From positions 1 through 28,034 of the forward strand of contig JAILNP010000020.1 of assembly GCA_024691475.1 (NCBI GenBank): a stretch of DNA of 28,034 nt. The letters run 5' to 3'. The stretch comes from Denitrobacterium sp024691475. GTDB taxonomy: Bacteria; Actinomycetota; Coriobacteriia; Coriobacteriales; Eggerthellaceae. The translations under genes and the position numbers were made by a program. Below are positions 1 through 6,330 of the stretch, piece after piece. Within the stretch, counting starts at the first letter, position 1. Each line of letters begins with the position of its first letter. Under the pieces are notes generated by a model that saw only the letters and a list, made by a program, of their open reading frames with translations, made no database searches and had not been told where the DNA came from.

Positions 1-819
1 CGCACCCTGCGGGCACTTTATGGCGCGTACGGTACGCGACCGGAACGCAGTGAATCCCACGCGCGTCTCTATGCTCAAATCGCCAATATGCAGCGGATCG
101 TCGACGGTCCAAACGTAGTGGCCCAGGCCAGCCCCGTCCATCAGGGCGCGAAAGTCGGGCTCGTACGTGGCGCCACCCAGGCACTCGCTGTGCAGAATGG
201 GGTCGTTGCGTAGCTCTTCGGGCAAACGTCGCGAAGCGTACACATCCGAAAAGTAAAATTCCCCGCCTGGCTTCAGGACGCGGGACACTTCCGAAAAGAC
301 CAGGTCCTTAAATGGTGAAAGGTTGACGACACAATTCGATACCACCAGGTCAACGGATGCGTCTTCGATTCCGCAGGCAGCCAGGTCCTCGATATAGCCA
401 GCGCGGAACTCCACATTCGACTGGTCGTAGCCGAACTGCCGCGCATGGTACTCGCGATAGCTCTGGGCAACTTCCAGCTGCTCGGGCGTCATGTCGACCC
501 CGATAACACGACCGCGGGGACCCACCAACTTGGAAAGAACGTACACGTCGCGGCCCGTGCCACAGCCCAGGTCGAGCACGGTGCACCCTTCAAGCGCCGG
601 CGGAATGGGGCTGCCGCATCCATAGAAGCGACTCACCACCTCATCGGCGATAAGAGGCAATACGTCGCGCACGTACTTGGGAGGCGGCACCGTCTGGCAA
701 TGCGTTGCATTGCTATGCAGGTCATCGGAATCGGAAAGCGTGCGACCATAGTACGCGCGAACAGCATCGTGAATCGTGTCGGGATGAAGCGTCAAAGCCC
801 TTTCAAACTGGGATTTCAT
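1..819 (-). CDS. arsM: Arsenite S-adenosylmethionine methyltransferase-like (ArsM family), C-terminus cut by window edge
   Basis: I translated this frame by hand. It is open for 273 codons from the ATG at 819 to the window edge. The ATG follows a GGAGG ribosome site. ArsM enzymes transfer methyl groups from S-adenosylmethionine to trivalent arsenic in the cytoplasm. Seen: the SAM-binding motif I VLDLGCGTGRDV (residues 81-92), GVDMT at 107-111, and VLKPGGEFYFSD at 181-192. Three cysteines sit where the family has its arsenic ligands: C41 in the early segment before VPPP, C163 in SNCVVNL, and C213 in ECLGGA. The family usually carries a further C-terminal part, which lies outside the window. 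It is divergent from an SAH deaminase, which could clear the SAH by-product. Another small-molecule methyltransferase remains possible, but the cysteine pattern favours ArsM. Confidence 0.85.
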   Translation of the reverse strand, partial: MKSQFERALTLHPDTIHDAVRAYYGRTLSDSDDLHSNATHCQTVPPPKYVRDVLPLIADEVVSRFYGCGSPIPPALEGCTVLDLGCGTGRDVYVLSKLVGPRGRVIGVDMTPEQLEVAQSYREYHARQFGYDQSNVEFRAGYIEDLAACGIEDASVDLVVSNCVVNLSPFKDLVFSEVSRVLKPGGEFYFSDVYASRRLPEELRNDPILHSECLGGATYEPDFRALMDGAGLGHYVWTVDDPLHIGDLSIETRVGFTAFRSRTVRAIKCPQGA

Positions 820-920
820 CCCCACCTCCAATATGCCGCGCACGCACGTTCTCCTTGCGAAAAGGATATCACGTGGGTATCATCCTTCAATAACGAAGGG
901 CGCAGCGAAGGGGGCCGATG

Positions 921-2231
921 ATGCTATTCACCCACATCAATGTTCTCGATGAAAACCTCGACTGGCAGAAGGATCAGTTCGTAGGAGTTGAAGGCAGCAC
1001 CATCACCTACGTAGGTGCCACCGAGCCCACCGATCCCGAACGCTTCGGAGAGCGCTACGACGGACACGGCAAGCTCCTCATGAGCGCCTTCTACAACACG
1101 CACGCGCACACCCCCATGACGCTCCTGCGTGGCTACGCGGAAAACCAGCCCCTGCAGCAATGGCTCAACGACACCGTTTGGCCCTTCGAGGGAAAAATGA
1201 GCGTGGAACGCGGCCACCATTATTGGGGCTGCATGCTCGCGCAAGCCGAAATGCTGCGCTACGGCATCGTGGGCTATACCGACATGTACTTCGGAACCAT
1301 AGACCGCTGCAACGCCGCCATCGAAGCAGGCATGAAGGCGAACCATTGCGATGGCGGCACCATGTGCTTCGTGGAAACCGACTACGACACGCTGCCCGTC
1401 GCAGCGCTGAACAAACAGCTCTTCGGCGAGTACCATCTGGCGGCCGACGGGCGCATTCGCATCGACATGTGCGTGCACGCCGAATACACCACGCCGCAGG
1501 GCATGATCGAGCGCTGCGTTGCGGAAGCCAAGGCGAACAACGCCGGCCTGCATATTCACATGTCGGAAACGCAGACCGAGCACGAGGAATGCAAGCAGCG
1601 ACACGACGGCATGACCCCGGCCGCCTGGTTCGATTCGCTGGGGGCGTTCGACGTCCCCATTACCGCCGCGCACTGCGTGTGGGTAGAACCCAGTGACATC
1701 GAGCTCATGGCGCGCAAGGGCGTGAACGTAAGCCTGAATCCCGCCAGCAACATGAAGCTGGCCAGCGGATTCGCGCCCGTGCAAGCCATGATCGACGCCG
1801 GCGTGAACTGCAGCCTGGGCACCGACGGCATGGCCTCGAACAATACGCACAACATTCTGCAGAGCGCATACCTGCTCGCATGTTCACAAAAGGGCAACGC
1901 CCTCGACCCCACCATCATCACGCCGAAGCAAGCGCTGCAAATGCTTACGGCGAATGGCGCACGCGCGCAGGGGCGCTCCGATTGCGGCGTCCTTGCCGTA
2001 GGCAAGAAAGCCGACCTGGTGGTCATCGACATCGATACGCCCTGGATGTGCCCTGTCTACGACATGGCGACGAACCTGCTGTACAGCGCAAACGGCGCCG
2101 ACGTGCTGCTGACCATGTGCGATGGCAAGGTGCTCTACGAGAATGGCGAATACAAGACCATCGACATCGAGAAAGCCAAAGCTGAAGTGCGCCGAAGCGT
2201 TGGCGAGATCCTCGACGCACTGCACGAATAG
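921..2231 (+). CDS. mtaD: 5-methylthioadenosine/S-adenosylhomocysteine deaminase (amidohydrolase superfamily)
   Basis: This is a metal-dependent amidohydrolase of the TrzN/MtaD type that deaminates adenosine-derived substrates such as SAH or MTA to the inosyl form. Counting from the ATG at 918, it shows the metal-site motif THAHTPM (H62 and H64), HIHMSET (H214, E217), AAHCVW (H252) and GTDGMASNN (D303). The length of about 436 residues is normal. Two adjacent ATGs exist at 918 and 921. The purine-rich AAGGGGG at 908-914 is only 3 nt from the first and 6 nt from the second, so I chose 921. It is divergently arranged with the ArsM-like gene, about 100 bp apart. This suggests coupling of a SAM-using methylation with SAH disposal. 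Guanine or other aminohydrolase specificity cannot be excluded from motifs alone. Confidence 0.85.
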   Translation: MLFTHINVLDENLDWQKDQFVGVEGSTITYVGATEPTDPERFGERYDGHGKLLMSAFYNTHAHTPMTLLRGYAENQPLQQWLNDTVWPFEGKMSVERGHHYWGCMLAQAEMLRYGIVGYTDMYFGTIDRCNAAIEAGMKANHCDGGTMCFVETDYDTLPVAALNKQLFGEYHLAADGRIRIDMCVHAEYTTPQGMIERCVAEAKANNAGLHIHMSETQTEHEECKQRHDGMTPAAWFDSLGAFDVPITAAHCVWVEPSDIELMARKGVNVSLNPASNMKLASGFAPVQAMIDAGVNCSLGTDGMASNNTHNILQSAYLLACSQKGNALDPTIITPKQALQMLTANGARAQGRSDCGVLAVGKKADLVVIDIDTPWMCPVYDMATNLLYSANGADVLLTMCDGKVLYENGEYKTIDIEKAKAEVRRSVGEILDALHE

Positions 2232-2296
2232 CCGCCACCGACTCGGCCAGGCCCAGCTCAGCTCATAGCAGCTTAGTGCCGCACAAAGTCAACCCG

Positions 2297-2368
2297 GATC
2301 ACGACAGCCCAGCGCGAAGCGAAGTCAGCGCAGATCGTGGCAGCCCAGCGCGACGCGAAATCAGACCG
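2297..2368. repeat. Two imperfect 36-bp tandem units
   Basis: Two adjacent 36-bp units, 2297-2332 and 2333-2368, share the core AGCCCAGCGCGA and a similar tail (GCGAAGTCAG versus GCGAAATCAG). They fill most of the 161-bp gap between the deaminase stop and the flavoprotein start. The repeat keeps the reading frame of the downstream gene (12 codons per unit), but that stretch has no good ribosome site of its own. I treat it as non-coding. Confidence 0.55.
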
Positions 2369-2392
2369 CAAGAAAATAGAAGCGAGAAGCAC

Positions 2393-3010
2393 ATGAACGT
2401 CCTCATGCTTAACGGAAGCCCCCGTTCGCACAGCAACACCGCACTGGCCCTCGACGAAATGGAACGCGTATTCCAGGAAGAGGGCATCTCCTGCACCATC
2501 CGCCAAGTTGGACAGATGGACATACGCGGCTGTATCGCATGCGATACATGCGGAAAGACGGGGAAATGCACGTTCGACGACATCGTGAACGAGATCGCCG
2601 ACGAGTTCGAAAAGGCAGATGGCCTGGTGGTTGGCACGCCCGTGTACTTCGGCAGCGCCAACCCCACGCTTGTTGCCCTGCTCGATCGCCTGTTCTACAG
2701 CACGCATTTCGACAAGACCATGAAGGTGGGCGCGGGCATTTCCGTGGCACGCCGCGGTGGAACATCGGCTACCTACGACGAACTCAACAAATTCTTCGCC
2801 CTTACCGGCATGCCCATCGCGACCGGCCAGTATTGGAACGGGCTGCACGGACGCGCCCAAGGCGAAGGCTCTCAGGACGAAGAGGGCCTCCAGCAGATGC
2901 GCGTCGTGGCGCGCAACATGGCGTTCCTCATCAAGAGCATCAAGCTCGGCAAGGAAGCGTTCGGCCTGCCAAAAGTAGAGGAGCGCGTCCGCACCAACTT
3001 CGTCCGCTAG
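2393..3010 (+). CDS. NADPH-dependent FMN reductase / flavodoxin-fold oxidoreductase
   Basis: This 205-residue protein has the flavodoxin fold of NAD(P)H-dependent FMN reductases and iron-sulfur flavoproteins. Seen: an N-terminal beta strand and phosphate loop MNVLMLNGSPRSHSNT that binds FMN phosphate, then GCIACDTCGKTGKCTFDD at about residues 44-61. This holds four closely spaced cysteines, as in iron-sulfur-flavoprotein-like members. VVGTPVYFGSANP at about residues 80-92 is the second flavin loop. I start at ATG 2393 because the family begins at MNVLxLNGSPR. The in-frame extension to 2276 runs through the tandem repeat. The ribosome site before 2393 (GCGAGAAGC) is weak, so translation may depend on the upstream deaminase gene. 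Substrate unknown; it may supply electrons for redox chemistry linked to the arsenic/SAM genes. Confidence 0.85.
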   Translation: MNVLMLNGSPRSHSNTALALDEMERVFQEEGISCTIRQVGQMDIRGCIACDTCGKTGKCTFDDIVNEIADEFEKADGLVVGTPVYFGSANPTLVALLDRLFYSTHFDKTMKVGAGISVARRGGTSATYDELNKFFALTGMPIATGQYWNGLHGRAQGEGSQDEEGLQQMRVVARNMAFLIKSIKLGKEAFGLPKVEERVRTNFVR

Positions 3011-3016
3011 TTAACC

Positions 3017-3047
3017 AGGTGACAGAGGGACGGTTCTGCTGTCACCT
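3017..3047 (+). repeat. REP-type palindrome, copy 1
   Basis: The unit runs AGGTGACAG to CTGTCACCT with a conserved GGGACGGTTCT-type centre. The outer 9 bp are perfectly complementary. It lies just after the flavoprotein stop and is read in + orientation, defined by GGGACGGTT. It pairs with copy 2 in inverted orientation. Confidence 0.8.
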
Positions 3048-3092
3048 CCCCAATCCTTTCACCGAACGCGGTTTTGCCTAAGGTGACAGCAA

Positions 3093-3125
3093 CGGGTGAC
3101 AGAAGAACCGTCCCCCTGTCACCCG
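3093..3125 (-). repeat. REP-type palindrome, copy 2 (inverted)
   Basis: The unit runs CGGGTGACAG to CTGTCACCCG with centre GAACCGTCCCC, the reverse complement of the centre of copy 1. The terminal 10 bp are perfectly complementary. A half unit, AGGTGACAG, sits at 3081-3089. Copies 1 and 2 form a 109-bp inverted pair (REPIN-like) ending 2 bp before the stop of the methyltransferase gene. It could double as a 3' stem-loop for the genes on both sides, but there is no T-tract. Confidence 0.8.
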
Positions 3126-3127
3126 AG

Positions 3128-3910
3128 CTACCAGCTGAACACCGCTAGACGATTGTTCAGGTTCTTCCCCACCGTCGCGGCGAAGAGCTTCGCGCGCAAG
3201 GAGTACTTGCTCATTTCGTCATTGAAGCTCGTTTCAGACTCCAGATGCAAACGCGGCTCCAGCGCAACAAATTCCTCACCGCTGTCGGTTCCCCACTGAA
3301 ACTTGGCATTCGTATTCTTCACGGTGTCGTGATGGTCGGAATACTTCGCCAGTTTCGGAGAGTTCATCTCAGCTAGAACATAGCCATAATCGAAGCTATC
3401 GCAAAGCATATGCAAACATTGCGCGGTTTCTTCCTTGGTGAAGTACTGGAACACGCCCTCCACGACCACGATGCACATCCGGTCCTTCGGAAGCTGCCTC
3501 GTCCACGAATCGTCAAGCGCACTGCCGCTTACCATGACGCATCGCGGGCGATCGCTGAACACCTTGCGCCGAACCTCGATTTGGTCGGGCAGGTCGACGT
3601 CGAACCAATTAATGCGCTGGTTGTCGACCTGGGTGAACTTGTCGTCGAAGCCACACCCCAGGTTCACGCATATGGCATCGGGGTACCGTGCGATAAGCCC
3701 ACGCAACGTGTCGGCGAACATGATGGTTCGCGCCACCACTCCCTCGTGTGACATGAAATGGTCGTACTTACTTACGTCGACACCGAGAGCGCGAATAATC
3801 TCAGATGCTTTCTCGTCGCGAATGCGCGCATTCGGACGAGCCGTCTCACCCGCGCGAATCGCCAACGTAATAAGCGCCGTTTCCTGAATATCACCGAATT
3901 GAATGTCCAT
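3128..3910 (-). CDS. Class I SAM methyltransferase, leucine carboxyl methyltransferase (LCMT) family
   Basis: This 260-residue protein matches the bacterial LCMT/PPM1-like methyltransferases, which are O-methyltransferases often found in biosynthetic clusters. Seen: an N-terminal helical region with HFMSHEGVVART. The SAM-binding loop AICVNLGCGFDDKF follows at about residues 79-92, then NWFDVDLPDQIEVRR with the acidic residue that binds the SAM ribose. VVEGVFQYFTKEE near residue 150 is also typical. It starts at ATG 3910, preceded by AAGGTGAGGG. REP pairs flank it on both sides. It is divergent from, and about 400 bp away from, the first Nif11-like peptide gene, so methylation of a peptide carboxylate is conceivable but not shown. 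The acceptor is unknown. Confidence 0.8.
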   Translation of the reverse strand: MDIQFGDIQETALITLAIRAGETARPNARIRDEKASEIIRALGVDVSKYDHFMSHEGVVARTIMFADTLRGLIARYPDAICVNLGCGFDDKFTQVDNQRINWFDVDLPDQIEVRRKVFSDRPRCVMVSGSALDDSWTRQLPKDRMCIVVVEGVFQYFTKEETAQCLHMLCDSFDYGYVLAEMNSPKLAKYSDHHDTVKNTNAKFQWGTDSGEEFVALEPRLHLESETSFNDEMSKYSLRAKLFAATVGKNLNNRLAVFSW

Positions 3911-4085
3911 ACCCTCACCTTATTCCCTCGTAAGACCTGCGCAAATGCTCATCAGTACTAAGAAGTTAGGGTAGTATAACTTTTCCGAATTGCAAGGAGG
4001 AATTAGGTAGGCCTAATAGATAGGCGCTAAAGGCCCCGTCGCGGCTATTACGGACATTCGACAGTCTGCACGCGTCACTTCATCA

Positions 4086-4114
4086 GGTGACAGGGGGACG
4101 GTTCCGCTGTCACC
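4086..4114 (+). repeat. REP-type palindrome, copy 3
   Basis: GGTGACAG to CTGTCACC, 29 bp, with centre GGGGACGGTTCCG in + orientation. It forms an inverted pair with copy 4 (total span 123 bp). It lies in the 404-bp gap between the divergent LCMT-like gene and the Nif11-like peptide gene. Confidence 0.8.
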
Positions 4115-4179
4115 CTTCGCTTTCGCCCCGCACGGTTGCGCCCGAGGCAGCGGCGATAACAAGGCGACAAGACGAGAAT

Positions 4180-4208
4180 GGTGACAGAAGAACCGTCCCC
4201 TTGTCACT
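4180..4208 (-). repeat. REP-type palindrome, copy 4 (inverted)
   Basis: GGTGACAG, centre AAGAACCGTCCCC, then TTGTCACT; the right arm has drifted slightly. It is inverted relative to copy 3, 65 bp away. The rest of the gap (3911-4085 and 4209-4314) holds no gene I can support. A TTGACG at 4233-4238 lacks a convincing -10 partner. Confidence 0.75.
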
Positions 4209-4314
4209 CCTCGCCCTCTTGTTCACGTTACGTTGACGAACGCACAAGGGGAATCGCCCACCATTCCCGCGCGACATACACAGGTGCGTGTGCAACTCGA
4301 CCAAGGAGACCAGC

Positions 4315-4515
4315 ATGGACTTCAAGGACCTATCACCCGAATTGCAAGACAAGGCACGCAAATGCAAGACGCCCGAAGAGGTATTAGCGCTCGCCAAGGA
4401 AGAAGGCTACGAGCTATCCGACGAGGAGCTCAAAGCAGTTTCGGGCGCTGGAATCAGCTGGTCACTTTGGTGCTCCGACCAGACATGCCCCCGCGTTTGC
4501 AGTTCGGACTTCTAG
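4315..4515 (+). CDS. Nif11-like leader peptide, putative RiPP precursor 1
   Basis: This 66-residue peptide has the form of a ribosomally made, post-translationally modified peptide precursor. The leader (residues 1-46) contains KTPEEVLALAKEEGYELSDE and ends VSGAG. This matches the Nif11-like leader pattern (acidic helix, then a Gly-type cleavage site). The 20-residue core would begin ISWSLWC and has three Cys (C53, C58, C62), several Ser and one Thr, and ends VCSSDF. The start at 4315 has AAGGAG at 4303-4308 in good position; a GTG at 4288 upstream does not. No lanthionine synthetase, radical SAM enzyme or peptidase-exporter gene is adjacent. The nearest candidate modifiers are the LCMT-like methyltransferase and YcaO. 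REP copies lie on both sides. Modification and product are unknown. Confidence 0.75.
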   Translation: MDFKDLSPELQDKARKCKTPEEVLALAKEEGYELSDEELKAVSGAGISWSLWCSDQTCPRVCSSDF

Positions 4516-4536
4516 CGCCCAACCCAGATCCACAAC

Positions 4537-4565
4537 GGTGACAGCAGAACCGTCCCTCTGTCACC
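4537..4565 (-). repeat. REP-type palindrome, copy 5
   Basis: GGTGACAG, centre CAGAACCGTCCCT, then CTGTCACC. It has the same orientation as copy 4, so copies 4 and 5 bracket the peptide gene as direct repeats. It starts 21 bp after the peptide stop codon. Confidence 0.8.
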
Positions 4566-4593
4566 AGCGCAAGACCGCACACCCCCACGCACC

Positions 4594-4624
4594 ATCGCTG
4601 CTACGCTCGTCGCGCAGCAGCGAT
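4594..4624 (+). terminator. Hairpin after peptide gene 1, possible terminator
   Basis: ATCGCTGCT at 4594-4602 is perfectly complementary to AGCAGCGAT at 4616-4624 (9-bp stem, 13-nt loop). Only a short TT follows, so termination strength is doubtful. The rest of 4566-4850 shows no gene. Confidence 0.4.
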
Positions 4625-4850
4625 TTGGCCAGCAAGCCAACGTGCAAAGCGAGCGCGATCCAACTCACCCGTAGAATGGGCACGCAGAACTACCCTCCCG
4701 ATCTCGCCCCGTACCGCACTGGCACGTCAACCCGAACTCATGAATCGCAAACAGGCCTGTCTACTGAACGTCCAATCAATTAGCTTGGACTTACGCAGGC
4801 GAAATTGCCACCGCCCAACACAAACAACTTCCACCAGCGCATATACGTAG

Positions 4851-5804
4851 CTAGAAGAGCGACTTCCGCAGGTTATCGCGCGCCTGAAGGTGCTTGGCTG
4901 TTGCGGGGCGCTCGCGAACCCCCAAATACGATCCGATCGAATCCGCGAGCGCATCGAACGCAAGCGGGTCGTTCATCTGATGGCGCATTACCCTACGAAC
5001 CTCATAGCCTCTCCCCTCGAGAATGGTCGCGCGCAATGCATCGTATTTCGACTGCTCTTCGCCCTCATGGTAGCGCCCATCATATTCCACGATGAGCTTC
5101 TTATCCCGCCAAAGCATGTCGGGCTTGACCTTCGCGACCCGAAGGATTTCGCGCTCGGAGGGCGTCAACTCAATCGTGGCGTTCAGCGTGGGTCGGCCGA
5201 AATTGCGGCCTCCGTATTGCAACGGGAGGCACAGCATCAGGTAAAGTTTCGTCTCCATGGGAGAAGCCGAGCCACCAACGAGATACTTCGCCACCCTCCG
5301 GGCACGCGGAAGACCCGGCAAACCTCGCCAGCTTTTCAAGCGCTGCGGCAGCGTGGTCGCGTCAATAAGCGCATATTCGCGCTGGACCATTCCTTCGAGA
5401 GAGCCAGGTCGAAGAGCGTAAGTGCCGCAGAACTCCATCCCCAATTCGAACGCCTCGACAAGCGAAAGCGCATGGCACATTTGCACAAAGCAGAGCTCAG
5501 GCGACACGACGTGCACTCCATCCCACAATGGGTACAGTGCGTGATTGGGTAACTGTATATACTGCTTATGGAGCCTGTAACCATCGGGACATCTCGGCGG
5601 GCTCGATGCATCAACGAGAATATGCACTGGAGGGCAGCCAAAATCCAGTTCGGATAAATTGGCCACTCGAAATTCCTCGGCAGTGCGCGCGCCCTCTCGA
5701 AGCGACCTGATATTCCTCTCTCCACCCTCCAAGACATACCGAGCGGGATTCGTGCGCCAATAGGCAAGCGCAGAGTCATGACTCACGTAAAGCGATGCGG
5801 GCAT
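4851..5804 (-). CDS. Uncharacterised protein with C-terminal DUF559/Vsr-like nuclease fold
   Basis: The protein is 317 residues. The C-terminal third carries the hallmarks of the PD-(D/E)XK/Vsr-like fold: an acidic residue in SPMETKLYLML, then KPDMLWRDKKLIVEYDGRYH with the D...EYDG arrangement, and a final strand GYEVRRVMRHQM. The N-terminal two thirds (MPASLYVSHDSALAYWR onward) look like the AbiEi-type or regulator-like extension seen in actinobacterial relatives. I infer this from general appearance only. The start at 5804 is fixed by AGAGGAGG seven bases upstream; the longer frame to 5870 lacks such a site. No partner methylase or antitoxin is adjacent. A role in DNA repair, defence or regulation is possible. 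Confidence 0.6.
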   Translation of the reverse strand: MPASLYVSHDSALAYWRTNPARYVLEGGERNIRSLREGARTAEEFRVANLSELDFGCPPVHILVDASSPPRCPDGYRLHKQYIQLPNHALYPLWDGVHVVSPELCFVQMCHALSLVEAFELGMEFCGTYALRPGSLEGMVQREYALIDATTLPQRLKSWRGLPGLPRARRVAKYLVGGSASPMETKLYLMLCLPLQYGGRNFGRPTLNATIELTPSEREILRVAKVKPDMLWRDKKLIVEYDGRYHEGEEQSKYDALRATILEGRGYEVRRVMRHQMNDPLAFDALADSIGSYLGVRERPATAKHLQARDNLRKSLF

Positions 5805-5880
5805 AATGCCTCCTCTCGGCGACCCCACACGAGTCACCGACCGATTAGGCGTATTCCCCTTTGACCACATCGCCCGTTTT

Positions 5881-5911
5881 TTGACAATTTTTCAATTTAC
5901 AGAGACATAAT
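5881..5911 (+). promoter_or_regulatory. Possible sigma-70-type promoter
   Basis: TTGACA at 5881-5886 and CATAAT at 5906-5911, separated by 19 bp (longer than the ideal 17). The surroundings are AT-rich in an otherwise GC-rich window. No convincing + strand gene follows before the hairpin at 6090-6140, so it may drive a short RNA. Confidence 0.35.
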
Positions 5912-6089
5912 TGTATTGCTAGCTGAATTTTACCAGGCCTTTTGTTGCGTATCGTAGGCAACATCCTCAAAAGGCAAGACCAGCCTAATTTGCCATCAGG
6001 CATTTTCGCGAATACGCGCAACGCTCGTGTCTCTGCACTCGAAAGTTTTGTCATTTTTCGGGCTATCCCGGCAAAACGCACTTACAAAC

Positions 6090-6140
6090 GCAGCGGATTC
6101 GCGAACCTCGGCGTTCGCGAATCCGCTGCCATGCGTTTTT
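6090..6140 (+). terminator. Strong 17-bp hairpin with T5 tract
   Basis: The arms at 6090-6106 (GCAGCGGATTCGCGAAC) and 6113-6129 are perfectly complementary around a 6-nt loop. Six bases later comes TTTTT (6136-6140), making a + strand terminator plausible. In the - direction the stem is followed by GTTTGT, so it may also end the ycaO transcript, which stops about 180 bp away. It is the most stable hairpin I saw in the 503-bp gap 5805-6307. Confidence 0.55.
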
Positions 6141-6270
6141 AGAGAGAGCAACAAGGCTTGGCGCAATGCAAGCACCTAAACGCGAGGTGCAAGAATCCTT
6201 ATCGCGACGAACTATCGTCCACCGCACCCCGCATCCCACTGATAGCCGCAAGTGCCCAGCCTATCACGGC

Positions 6271-6330
6271 AACGAAACTACTTCGTTGTCCCAGATTCAA
6301 AACGGCACTACTTCGTTGTTTCAGATTCAA
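6271..6330. repeat. Tandem 30-bp duplication of the ycaO 3' end
   Basis: Units 6271-6300 and 6301-6330 share ACTACTTCGTTGT and CAGATTCAA, with about 26 of 30 positions equal. On the - strand the second unit encodes the last residues of YcaO (ESETTK, stop). The first unit, in the same frame after the stop, would encode ESGTTK and another stop. Confidence 0.7.

Noticed and set aside
445..921. 158-codon + strand frame at the left end
   Set aside because: It is antisense to the ArsM-like gene, whose - strand translation has a full SAM-binding signature.
3017..4565. CRISPR array
   Set aside because: The palindromes are unevenly spaced, alternate in orientation and have no regular spacers, which fits REP elements rather than CRISPR.
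5845..6081. Small - strand frame (78 codons) between the nuclease-fold gene and ycaO
   Set aside because: No ribosome site at any of its starts, no recognised motif, and it begins right beside the strong hairpin.
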